NCBI GenBank assembly: GCA_003567805.1
Contig: PWYP01000062.1
Location: forward strand, 1 to 11,778
DNA: 11,778 bases
Source of the DNA: PVC group bacterium
GTDB lineage: Bacteria; Verrucomicrobiota; Kiritimatiellia; UBA8416
Direction of reading: 5' to 3'
The translations under genes were made by a program, and so were the position numbers. Below the pieces are notes generated by a model. It was not told the origin of the DNA. It was given only the letters and a program-made list of their open reading frames with translations, and made no database searches. Shown one piece after another: positions 1-6,988 of the stretch (positions within the stretch are counted from its first letter, which is position 1; each line of letters begins with the position of its first letter).

Positions 1-147
1 GCAGACAAGCTGGGCATTCGCCAGAACATGGTCAGTGACTATGAGCGCGGGCGTCGCACCTATTCCGACGATATGGCCAAGCGCATGAGCCAAACGCTGA
101 AAGTCCGGGAAGAGCACATCAAATACGGCAACGAACAACAGCCTTGA
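1..147 (+). CDS. XRE-family helix-turn-helix protein, C-terminal part (cut by window edge)
   Basis: Frame 1 is open from the first base to a TGA at 145-147, giving the last 48 residues of a protein whose start lies outside the window. The stretch ADKLGIRQNMVSDYERGRRT is a good match to the second and third helices of an XRE/Cro-type helix-turn-helix: LGI turn, then the recognition helix with S-x-YERG. The tail continues with SDDMAKRMSQTLKV, the usual last helices of the fold, and stops 8 residues after EEHIKYG. Proteins of this class bind DNA as repressors or as small regulatory or antitoxin-like factors. Which of these applies cannot be told from a fragment. No gene follows on the same strand for 1.6 kb, so it appears to end its transcription unit. 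The neighbouring oxidoreductase is convergent with it. Confidence 0.8.
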   Translation, partial: ADKLGIRQNMVSDYERGRRTYSDDMAKRMSQTLKVREEHIKYGNEQQP

Positions 148-280
148 CATTTTCCATCTTCATCCAGAATACGTTCTCTGCCAATACTACTATCTACCCA
201 ATACAACATCGAATTTTTCTGTGGTCAACAATCCTGCGTCCTCAGACGCTTGGCAGGACCTGATTCCCACTGCAAGAATA

Positions 281-1453
281 TCATATTGATACTGTAGCCA
301 AATCAGACCAATAGGGTTGCATGGCAACAACCATTCCCGTCTCGCGTGCCTCTTCGATGCCAAAGCAAGTAAACGATGCGCGCAGGCCATCTTCCAGTGT
401 AGTGGGGGTCGGGGCACCCCGCAGCATGCAGTCGAGTACGTCCTGCGCCATCGGCTCTTCTGCTCCACCGTGATCATCTCCTTCGATCGGACGAATGGTC
501 TCCGTCTTCGCATCCCAGCCAACCGGGGTGTATTCCAATGTTCCCGTTAAAACATTTCCTCGTATGGTCCCTTTCGTGCCACACATGTAAAACCGCCGCT
601 CCTGCTGGGCACTGTGCATGCAGAAGTGGAACGAAATATGTGCTCCATTCTCGAGTTCCATAATGGCAACCTGATTGTCAATCGTATCCTTGTCATCGTT
701 GAATGGGCTAATATTCTCTTCATCTCCCACAGCATAGCCTGTAGCAAGACCCCGATCATAATACCGATACCCTTGCTCGCCAACTGGGTACATCTCATTG
801 TAGTGTGCGTTCTCGGGCTTGAAGAAAGTCAAACCGCCAAAACTGGCTACACGGGCAGGTTGGCTTCCTGTCATCCAGAGCATCAGATCCATGTCATGGC
901 AGCACTTTTCTACGATCATCGGCCCGCTCCACTGGCTCTTGCGTCGCCAGTTGCCATGCATGGATGCACCATGATACGGGGATAATGTTTCGTTAAATTC
1001 CATGCTGATCAATTGCCCTAAACGCCCATCTTCAATCCACTTTTTCATCGTGCGGTAAAAGGCGGAATACCGAAGCACAAAACCCACAATAAACTGCTTG
1101 GAGGGATTACGTTTACGCGCAGCCACGATATCCATGCACTGCTGACGTGTCGTTGCCACCGGCTTCTCGCAAAAAACGTCTTTGCCAGCATCTAGAGCAG
1201 CCACGGCGTGCGCGCTGTGTATGGCATTAAAGGATCCAATAAAGACCCAGTCTACATCCGTAGCGGCAACAACCGCCTCGACACTGTCGCACCGTCGAAC
1301 CCCGGGGTAGTCAACAGCCACCCGCGCGGCAGCCTTCGAAGATGGATCGTAATACGCAACGACCTCAACCTCGCCCTTGCCCAGTCTGACGACATTCTTT
1401 ACTACATGGTCAATTCGCCGACCAAACCCAACTACGCCAATACGCTTCATCAT
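281..1453 (-). CDS. Gfo/Idh/MocA family NAD(P)-dependent oxidoreductase
   Basis: 390 residues, a normal length for the family, with no signal peptide, so probably cytoplasmic. The N-terminal Rossmann fold opens with GVVGFGRR (residues 6-13), and an acidic residue after the second strand (YYDPSS, about 35-40) fits NAD(H) binding. CEKPVATT (95-102) is the family's EKP motif, with Lys97 as the expected catalytic or cofactor-contacting lysine. VEKCCHDMDLMLW (181-193) is the second active-site segment, with Lys183, His186 and Asp187. The C-terminal half is the alpha/beta dimerisation and substrate domain. Members oxidise or epimerise hydroxyls of sugars, inositols and glycosides; the substrate here is unknown. 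AAAGGAG at 1459-1465 lies 5 nt before the first ATG (1453) and 8 nt before a second ATG (1450), so the protein may start as MKRIGVVG. It is divergent from the GH2 gene, which suggests a shared catabolic role. I saw no clear promoter upstream of it because repeat copy A begins at 1491. Confidence 0.92.
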   Translation of the reverse strand: MMKRIGVVGFGRRIDHVVKNVVRLGKGEVEVVAYYDPSSKAAARVAVDYPGVRRCDSVEAVVAATDVDWVFIGSFNAIHSAHAVAALDAGKDVFCEKPVATTRQQCMDIVAARKRNPSKQFIVGFVLRYSAFYRTMKKWIEDGRLGQLISMEFNETLSPYHGASMHGNWRRKSQWSGPMIVEKCCHDMDLMLWMTGSQPARVASFGGLTFFKPENAHYNEMYPVGEQGYRYYDRGLATGYAVGDEENISPFNDDKDTIDNQVAIMELENGAHISFHFCMHSAQQERRFYMCGTKGTIRGNVLTGTLEYTPVGWDAKTETIRPIEGDDHGGAEEPMAQDVLDCMLRGAPTPTTLEDGLRASFTCFGIEEARETGMVVAMQPYWSDLATVSI

Positions 1454-1490
1454 ACACTCTCCTTTAACGTAAAATATTCACCACATAGCC

Positions 1491-1648
1491 GCCCCCGGCA
1501 CTCCGTGCCAACCCAAAGCGGCGATTCTTATCGCCGCACTCCATATCCACCACAAAAAAATATGGAGTGCGGTGCTCCCCCTTCGCGAATACGCTACGGC
1601 GCGACAGGCGAGCGATAGCGACCGCACCGCTTTGGGGGGAGCGAAGCG
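1491..1648. repeat. Modular palindromic intergenic repeat, copy A (most complete)
   Basis: This non-coding element holds several stems in order. A small hairpin pairs GGCAC 1497-1501 with GTGCC 1505-1509. An 8-bp hairpin pairs GCGGCGAT 1518-1525 with ATCGCCGC 1530-1537 around a 4-nt loop. A 13-bp inverted repeat pairs CCGCACTCCATAT 1534-1546 with its complement 1560-1572 around a 13-nt loop. Wider arms also pair: CCCAAAGCGG 1512-1521 with CCGCTTTGGG 1627-1636, and GCTCCCCC 1574-1581 with GGGGGAGC 1635-1642. Some stems share bases and so are alternatives. Parts of the same sequence recur, in the same orientation, at 4698-4801 and 4880-4979. It sits between divergent genes, so it is unlikely to be simply a terminator. 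A REP/MITE-like family is the likeliest reading. Confidence 0.85.
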
Positions 1649-1686
1649 ACGAGGCGCACCACCCAACGCAGTGACTGAAAAAATCG

Positions 1687-1730
1687 TTGAGTTCTAAACA
1701 ATGCCGTTTAGGATGCAGCTATTGCAATAG
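1687..1730 (+). promoter_or_regulatory. Candidate GH2 promoter with two palindromic operator-like sites
   Basis: A sigma70-like pair TTGAGT (1687-1692) and TAGGAT (1709-1714), spaced 16 bp, lies about 50 bp before the GH2 ATG. A perfect 6-bp inverted repeat, CTAAAC 1694-1699 and GTTTAG 1706-1711 with a 6-bp gap, fills the spacer and overlaps the -10. A second perfect 12-bp palindrome, CTATTGCAATAG, occupies 1719-1730, where transcription would begin. Both positions suit a repressor. The hexamers match consensus only moderately, so the promoter is inferred; the palindromes are directly visible. No regulator gene lies immediately beside it. Confidence 0.5.
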
Positions 1731-1749
1731 TATTTTTGCTCAAAATAGT

Positions 1750-1754
1750 AAGGA
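1750..1754 (+). promoter_or_regulatory. Ribosome binding site that sets the GH2 start
   Basis: AAGGA lies 8 nt before the ATG at 1763. The open frame reaches back to a TTG at 1736, but that codon has no Shine-Dalgarno sequence and would add only nine residues that do not resemble the family, so ATG 1763 is preferred. Confidence 0.75.
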
Positions 1755-1762
1755 CGACTAGG

Positions 1763-4681
1763 ATGGCTACTTCTGAAAACACGCTTTCGCTCGCAGGTAC
1801 ATGGCGTTTCAAACTCGACCCCGACAATCAAGGTATTAAAGATCGGTGGTTTGACAACAAACTACCAGACACAATTTCATTACCGGGTACCACGGATGAG
1901 GCAGGCTATGGCGAAGAAACGCATGAAGCCTGCACCGACCGGCTCTCTCGCGTCTATCGCTGGATCGGCCCTGCATGGTATCAGCAAACCGTATCCATTC
2001 CGAAAACCTGGAAAGATAAGAAAATATTCCTGTTTCTCGAGCGCACCAAAAATAGTCAGATCTGGATAGATGAGACCTGGGTAGGCAGTGATGACTCCCT
2101 TTCCACACCGCATGAATTCGATGTATCTGATTACCTTTCTCCTGGCAAGCATCGGCTAACCATTCTGGTTGATAATGCAAAACTGCCCCCCGTGGGCCCT
2201 TGCCATCAAGTGGATGAGCGTACCCAAACCAATTGGAACGGAATCCTTGGGAACATAACCCTCACCGCAAGGGAGCCCATCTGGATTCAGAATCTGCAAG
2301 CTTATCCAAACGCAGCAGAACGTAAAATTCAGGTAAAAGCGACAATCATCAATGAAACCAACTGGACTGGTGCTGCTGATTTTGTCTGGAAAGTCGAGTG
2401 TTTAGGAAAGCAGGCTCCCGTTATCCCTGCATTAGATAGTGGCACGTTGTTACGGGAACGCGTCACCAAAACGGCAGTAACTATCAAAATTCCGGAATCC
2501 ATTTGTTGCTGGGACGAGTTCGACACGACACTGCTGCGGGTCACACTCCAAGCAAAGGCCATGCCGGTAGCCACGTTGCTGCAAGATACTTGCAGTATTG
2601 TATGCGGCTTGCGCAGCTTTGCAACGGACCGCGGTCAATTTGTCATTAACGGCCGCCCAACCTACCTGCGAGGGCGCGTGGACAGTGCAATCTTCCCTCT
2701 TACGGGATATGCCCCCATGGAAAAGCAAGAATGGATGCGTTTGCTTTCGATTGCCAAATCATACGGACTGAATCATTACCGGTTCCACTCCTGGTGTCCA
2801 CCGGAAGCAGCCTTTGCTGCGGCAGATGAACTGGGCATGTACCTGCTGGCGGAGCTTCCCAACAAGCGGGAAATCACAGCCCCTGACAATAAGGACTATC
2901 GCCCACCCGCAGAAGCCTATGAAACGCTGGACGAACTGGAGGGTGATGGCGGTCCGCCCGCCATCCGAACCGCCTATCTCACGCGTGAAGGAGAACGCAT
3001 TCTCAAAGCCTATGGCAATCACCCCTCGTTTTGCATGCTCACACTCGGCAATGAGCTTGGCGGCGATGAAAGCGTCATGCGCGGGATGTGCGATTACTTT
3101 CGTTCGATTGACAATCGTCACTTGTATGCCATGGGATCGGGACACTTCCATTGGGACATTGGCCTCCGAGAAGGGGATGAATTCTGGGTTACACGCGGCA
3201 CATCCCGGAATCGTCCCGTGCGGGGAGCATCGTTTGAATCGAATCTTCATATTGATTACCAAGCCCCATCCACAACCGTTGACTATGGCTCTGCCATTCA
3301 GGGGGTTCCGATTCCTGTTGTCACCCACGAAAATGGCGAATTCGAAGTATACCCCGACTATCGCGAAATCAAAAAGTACACGGGGGTCTTACGTGCTCGC
3401 AATTTTGAAGTATTCCGGGAGCGCCTCAAAGCCGCAGGAATGCTCGATCAAGCACTGGACTTTCTCAAGGCATCTGGCGCGCTATCGGTGATCTGTCATC
3501 GCGAGGATATCGAGGCCTGCTTACGTACCGCTGGCCATGGTGGATTTCATCTCCTCGACATCATGGACTTCAGTGGTCAGGGCACAGCCCTCGTCGGCAT
3601 TCTGGATGCCTTTATGGATTCCAAGGGCTTGATCACCCCGGAAGCCTGGCGGGCATTCTGTTGCGAAACGGTCCCCTTACTCTGGATGACCAAATATACA
3701 TGGACCAATACGGAAACCTTCCATGGCCGCATTCGCGTTGCCCACTATGGTTCGAAAGATTTCGAACAGAAACATATCAACTGGTCAATCGCGGCCGGCA
3801 AAAAGATCGTCGCCAAGGGACAAACCCGTTCCATGGACATTCGCACAGGCAATGTAACCGATGTCGATTTGTTCTCCGCTGATCTCAGCGGCAGTAAAAA
3901 AGCCGAGAAACTACGGGTGACAATTGCGATTCCAGGCACGCCGTACAAGAACAGCTACGACATCTGGGTATACCCGGACATCACCATCCAGCAGGACTTT
4001 GGTAGCGGACGCAAAGGATTGCGTCCCTCCAAAATATCATATGATAATCGAGGGCGGCAATCCCTTGCCGCCGCCAAGGGTTTGAAAAATCTTCAAGGTA
4101 AGAATATCATTGCAGCGCCAAAAGGAGTCACGGTTACACGGAGCCTGAACCGCAAAGTGCAAGGCGAATTGGAAGCCGGCGCAACTGTACTGCTTTTAAC
4201 CAAGCTCGGTTCTCTCAAGAAAACCGTGCGGATGGCTTTTCAGACGGGATTCTGGTCGCCTATGTTTCGTATGGGCAACAAAAAGACACCGGATGGCAAA
4301 CAGTTTCCAGGAACGCAGGGAATTCTGCTCGACCCAAAGCATGCGCTCTTCAAGGATTTCCCTACGGAATTCCATTCCAATTGGCAATGGTGGCAATTGG
4401 TTAAGCATAGTGCCCCCATGATTCTGGACGATACCCCACCATCCTTCCGCCCTCTTGTTCAGGTGATCGATGGTTTTGATCGCAACCATAAGCTGGGACT
4501 CATCATCGAGGCAAAAGTTGGCAAAGGACGGCTGATTATCTGCACCATTGACTTACTCGGCTTGCAACAACATCCCGAAGCACGCCAACTGCTCAAGTGT
4601 CTGTATGCTTACGCAGACGGTGCAGCCCAAAAGCCACTACAAGAGCTCTCGCCAGAAACGATCAAGGCCATTGTAAGCTAA
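1763..4681 (+). CDS. Glycoside hydrolase family 2 enzyme (beta-galactosidase-like, long form)
   Basis: 972 residues. Residues about 8-170 form the GH2 N-terminal jelly-roll sugar-binding domain (LAGTWRFKLDP, then WYQQTVSIP and a conserved NxILG segment near 159-163). An immunoglobulin-like domain follows to about 290. The TIM barrel begins at FVINGRPTYLRG (293-304) and includes FHSW (341-344). The acid/base is expected at Glu431 in TLGNELGG. The nucleophile is expected at Glu523 in VVTHENGEFEVYP. These assignments come from family motifs. LLDIMDFSGQGTAL (about 596-609) is also typical of this subgroup. The last 200 residues form a conserved C-terminal domain of mixed strands and helices. I see no signal peptide, since the protein starts MATSENTLSL, so it should act in the cytoplasm on imported glycosides. 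The exact sugar cannot be told; beta-galactosidase, beta-mannosidase and beta-glucuronidase activities all occur in GH2. It stands alone on the plus strand, divergent from the oxidoreductase, and is bracketed by copies of one repeat. Confidence 0.92.
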   Translation: MATSENTLSLAGTWRFKLDPDNQGIKDRWFDNKLPDTISLPGTTDEAGYGEETHEACTDRLSRVYRWIGPAWYQQTVSIPKTWKDKKIFLFLERTKNSQIWIDETWVGSDDSLSTPHEFDVSDYLSPGKHRLTILVDNAKLPPVGPCHQVDERTQTNWNGILGNITLTAREPIWIQNLQAYPNAAERKIQVKATIINETNWTGAADFVWKVECLGKQAPVIPALDSGTLLRERVTKTAVTIKIPESICCWDEFDTTLLRVTLQAKAMPVATLLQDTCSIVCGLRSFATDRGQFVINGRPTYLRGRVDSAIFPLTGYAPMEKQEWMRLLSIAKSYGLNHYRFHSWCPPEAAFAAADELGMYLLAELPNKREITAPDNKDYRPPAEAYETLDELEGDGGPPAIRTAYLTREGERILKAYGNHPSFCMLTLGNELGGDESVMRGMCDYFRSIDNRHLYAMGSGHFHWDIGLREGDEFWVTRGTSRNRPVRGASFESNLHIDYQAPSTTVDYGSAIQGVPIPVVTHENGEFEVYPDYREIKKYTGVLRARNFEVFRERLKAAGMLDQALDFLKASGALSVICHREDIEACLRTAGHGGFHLLDIMDFSGQGTALVGILDAFMDSKGLITPEAWRAFCCETVPLLWMTKYTWTNTETFHGRIRVAHYGSKDFEQKHINWSIAAGKKIVAKGQTRSMDIRTGNVTDVDLFSADLSGSKKAEKLRVTIAIPGTPYKNSYDIWVYPDITIQQDFGSGRKGLRPSKISYDNRGRQSLAAAKGLKNLQGKNIIAAPKGVTVTRSLNRKVQGELEAGATVLLLTKLGSLKKTVRMAFQTGFWSPMFRMGNKKTPDGKQFPGTQGILLDPKHALFKDFPTEFHSNWQWWQLVKHSAPMILDDTPPSFRPLVQVIDGFDRNHKLGLIIEAKVGKGRLIICTIDLLGLQQHPEARQLLKCLYAYADGAAQKPLQELSPETIKAIVS

Positions 4682-4697
4682 GCGTTTCGCGTCAGAA

Positions 4698-4801
4698 TTA
4701 TGCCGCACTCCATATCCACCACCAATCAATATGGAGTGCGGTGATCCCCCTTCGCGAATACGCTACGGCGGGACAGGCGAGCGAAGCGATCTCACCGCTT
4801 T
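4698..4801. repeat. Palindromic intergenic repeat, copy B (right-hand module)
   Basis: It begins 17 bp after the GH2 stop. The 13-bp arms CCGCACTCCATAT 4703-4715 and 4729-4741 match copy A exactly, with a changed loop (same CCACCAC start, different end). The following segment, from TCCCCCTTCGCGAATACG to ACCGCTTT, also matches copy A with few differences. The left hairpins of copy A are missing: only TTAT and GCCGC remain of them. Its place after the GH2 gene allows a role in ending transcription or stabilising the mRNA 3' end, but no T-run follows the stem. Confidence 0.85.
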
Positions 4802-4879
4802 CATCCAAGCGGAGCGCCCCCCCAGCCTACTCGACTCATAGCAAACCATCGATTCATCAATCGCGCTAAGCCTATCATT

Positions 4880-4979
4880 GCCCCCGGCACTCCGTGCCCC
4901 CCAAAGCGGCGATTCAGATCGCCGCACTCCATACTCACCCACGATAATATGGAGCGCAATGATGCACTTTCACGAATGT
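4880..4979. repeat. Palindromic intergenic repeat, copy C (left-hand module, decayed right end)
   Basis: The first 19 bases are identical to the start of copy A, including GGCAC 4886-4890 and GTGCC 4894-4898. The 8-bp hairpin GCGGCGAT 4906-4913 with ATCGCCGC 4918-4925 keeps its stem while the loop differs (TCAG instead of TCTT). The following long palindrome is eroded: only CCATA and TATGG keep pairing, and the right arm is recognisable but mutated up to about 4979, touching the permease stop codon at 4981. With copy B it accounts for most of the 299-bp convergent gap between the GH2 and permease genes. The 78 bp between B and C shows nothing else. Confidence 0.8.
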
Positions 4980-4980
4980 T

Positions 4981-6963
4981 TTACGTATACTGGAATATGA
5001 TCAGACGCTGCAAATGTACCGGATCGGCACCGAAGAGAATCTGCACAAGAGGTACCAATGTCCAAAATGCATTCGCAAATATTTCCCCGAACATAATCCC
5101 CAGAAACAGCGGGATGCATGCCCGATAAGCGCGGTTGCCGCCATATCGCAATATGAGCGACTTTATCAGCCACCCAAAGAAAATACTGACCGTGATACGG
5201 AGTCCAATCGAGGAATAGACAAACAGCAGCCCGACAGGGTGTAAGGGCCATGACGGAAAGCGCGCACACAGCATGAGCAAGGCAATGGCCAACACAACAC
5301 CACCCAGCATCGTACGTAATTGTCCGAAAGCAAAGCCGGTTTCACGTGCCGTTAGTAACCGCCGCATGGGATCAATACTCATCATCTGTGCCCCTCTTCC
5401 AACGACCGGCATATTGATTCCATCTAGAGAAGTAACGTGATGATATCCCATATGAAGATGCACCGCCCCACACACGATAAAACCGATTACCAAAACACCC
5501 AGACCTAACCAAGCCAGTCCCATCTTGTGTTCCTCAGATGCCTTGCGATTTAGTCCTAACGCAAGCATGGCCATCACCGCAGCACTGACTGCAGAAGCGC
5601 GATTCGCAACCACGTAGTGGGCACGTTCCATCAACACCGTGGCAATATGAAAAAAGCGACTGGGAAACAGACCGAAGATCCGCGTTGCCGTCAGCGGAAT
5701 AATCCAAATATATGCGACCCCGGTTTCTGCCACGACCCGCGCGACCATAATCATGATGACGATAGCCAGCAACACGAATCCCACAGCAGCAACAAAACCG
5801 GTACCGGCCCACATAAACCAAATCAACATCCCCATGGACCCGCCGAGAAATAGTCTGGCGGCCAGCCGCCCCACCGGATCAACCTCTTCGCTTCTCCCCA
5901 GACCTACTGCCGACAAGAACAAGCGACAATACGTGCTGCGACCTAACCAAACGATCCAGGCCGCCATGGCAATGAAAGCACCACTGGTCTGATCATATAT
6001 CGTCAAAGGTTGAAATAATGGCATGTAGGTACGAGCAAACATGATAAACAAGCCATACGCCAGTACCATAAACCAAATGGAGAAGCTGTAGCGATTCGGC
6101 ATAAAATACGCTAACCCTATAAACAGGAAAAAGAGACGCGAACCTCGCAAAAATCCGGGAGCATGAACCCACACACCATCCGTAAAAAGATAGGAGATAT
6201 CCCACCGCAAGGGAAATGCAGGGAAACCGCCTCCAGTCAGGATCGACAATCCATTTGTTGTATATAGCAAGAACACGACCCCAAAACCGATCCAGAATAA
6301 CCGTGACGTAAATAAGGGTGCCACGGTGCGTCCCTCCGCCGGTGGTTCCACGAGCGCCCCATAAATGCGCAGCAACGGAAATGGCAAGCGCTCATGATGC
6401 ATCCACTGGGGAAGCACGATAAAGCCAAGCCCGATCATCAAAGTCCAGAATGCAACAACCAGCGTCCCCCATGACAGCATCGGTACGAGCCAACGGCCCC
6501 AGGGTATTGTCTCATCCTGATGCAACTCATCAAGGAATGCATCGACAACCGGCGTATCCAATCCGGGGCCAATAGCATCAGGAAATAATGCTGCCGGCAA
6601 GCGGGAGTCAGAAACAGCGGTCGCCACAACATCGGATTCATTGATCTGTTGCGTTGCCATAGCAAGACTATGTGGGAAAAACCGCATCAGGCCATTGCTC
6701 GGAATAACCGCTGCAAACAACAGCATACTGACGATGAGAATGATCTGTTGTTGTGAAAAAGAAGCCGCCGGAGATAGGCGTGCAAGCACAGGGTTGACAA
6801 TGAGCACAAGCAAGACCAGCAGGATCATCACAATTTCCGGCAAATACCCATCGCTAATAAAACTATTATTAAGCAGAAAATTGTTATACGGCACAACAAC
6901 CCAGATGACGACAGACAAGCACAAGCCCACACAAACTGCTATCAGAGTGCGAACACCACGCAT
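4981..6963 (-). CDS. Polytopic membrane protein, DUF6785/DUF6784-type putative permease
   Basis: 660 residues with about 14 hydrophobic segments, for example 5-25, 41-60, 72-92, 157-185, 222-240, 295-315, 325-342, 372-388, 391-410, 455-472, 484-502, 550-568, 575-602 and 616-645. A soluble loop of about 60 residues (95-155) separates the third and fourth. QWMHHERLPFPLLR (186-199) after the fourth segment, and WPLHPVG (572-578) with WLIKSLILRYGG (598-609) near the end, are the marks by which I recognise the DUF6785 plus DUF6784 architecture common in planctomycetes and relatives. From memory these families look distantly like oligopeptide (OPT) transporters, but transport is inferred and the substrate is unknown. 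Start: ATG 6963 with GAGGAG at 6969-6974, 5 nt away. It lies 25 bp after the PDZ/HEAT gene on the same strand, so co-transcription is likely. Confidence 0.8.
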   Translation of the reverse strand: MRGVRTLIAVCVGLCLSVVIWVVVPYNNFLLNNSFISDGYLPEIVMILLVLLVLIVNPVLARLSPAASFSQQQIILIVSMLLFAAVIPSNGLMRFFPHSLAMATQQINESDVVATAVSDSRLPAALFPDAIGPGLDTPVVDAFLDELHQDETIPWGRWLVPMLSWGTLVVAFWTLMIGLGFIVLPQWMHHERLPFPLLRIYGALVEPPAEGRTVAPLFTSRLFWIGFGVVFLLYTTNGLSILTGGGFPAFPLRWDISYLFTDGVWVHAPGFLRGSRLFFLFIGLAYFMPNRYSFSIWFMVLAYGLFIMFARTYMPLFQPLTIYDQTSGAFIAMAAWIVWLGRSTYCRLFLSAVGLGRSEEVDPVGRLAARLFLGGSMGMLIWFMWAGTGFVAAVGFVLLAIVIMIMVARVVAETGVAYIWIIPLTATRIFGLFPSRFFHIATVLMERAHYVVANRASAVSAAVMAMLALGLNRKASEEHKMGLAWLGLGVLVIGFIVCGAVHLHMGYHHVTSLDGINMPVVGRGAQMMSIDPMRRLLTARETGFAFGQLRTMLGGVVLAIALLMLCARFPSWPLHPVGLLFVYSSIGLRITVSIFFGWLIKSLILRYGGNRAYRACIPLFLGIMFGEIFANAFWTLVPLVQILFGADPVHLQRLIIFQYT

Positions 6964-6988
6964 CCTTGCTCCTCATGCATACAGCAAC

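Noticed and set aside
232..258. Hairpin GCGTC-CTCA-GACGC with outer TCCT/AGGA as a terminator between the XRE gene and the oxidoreductase
   Set aside because: The stem is only 5 bp without a bulge and there is no T-run on either strand after it.
1208..1618. 136-residue plus-strand ORF
   Set aside because: It is the antisense of the well-supported oxidoreductase and then runs into the repeat; no family features.
1478..1666. 62-residue minus-strand ORF inside repeat copy A
   Set aside because: It is made almost wholly of the repeat, has no ribosome site, and its frame is not kept in copies B and C.
2759..3491. Long overlapping ORFs on both strands inside the GH2 gene (189 and 225 residues)
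   Set aside because: They are shadows of the GH2 frame, which has clear motifs throughout; neither has a start signal or recognisable domain.
4698..4979. CRISPR-like array in the repeats after the GH2 gene
   Set aside because: Only two partial, unequal copies with no regular spacers; they match a palindromic element that also occurs at 1491.
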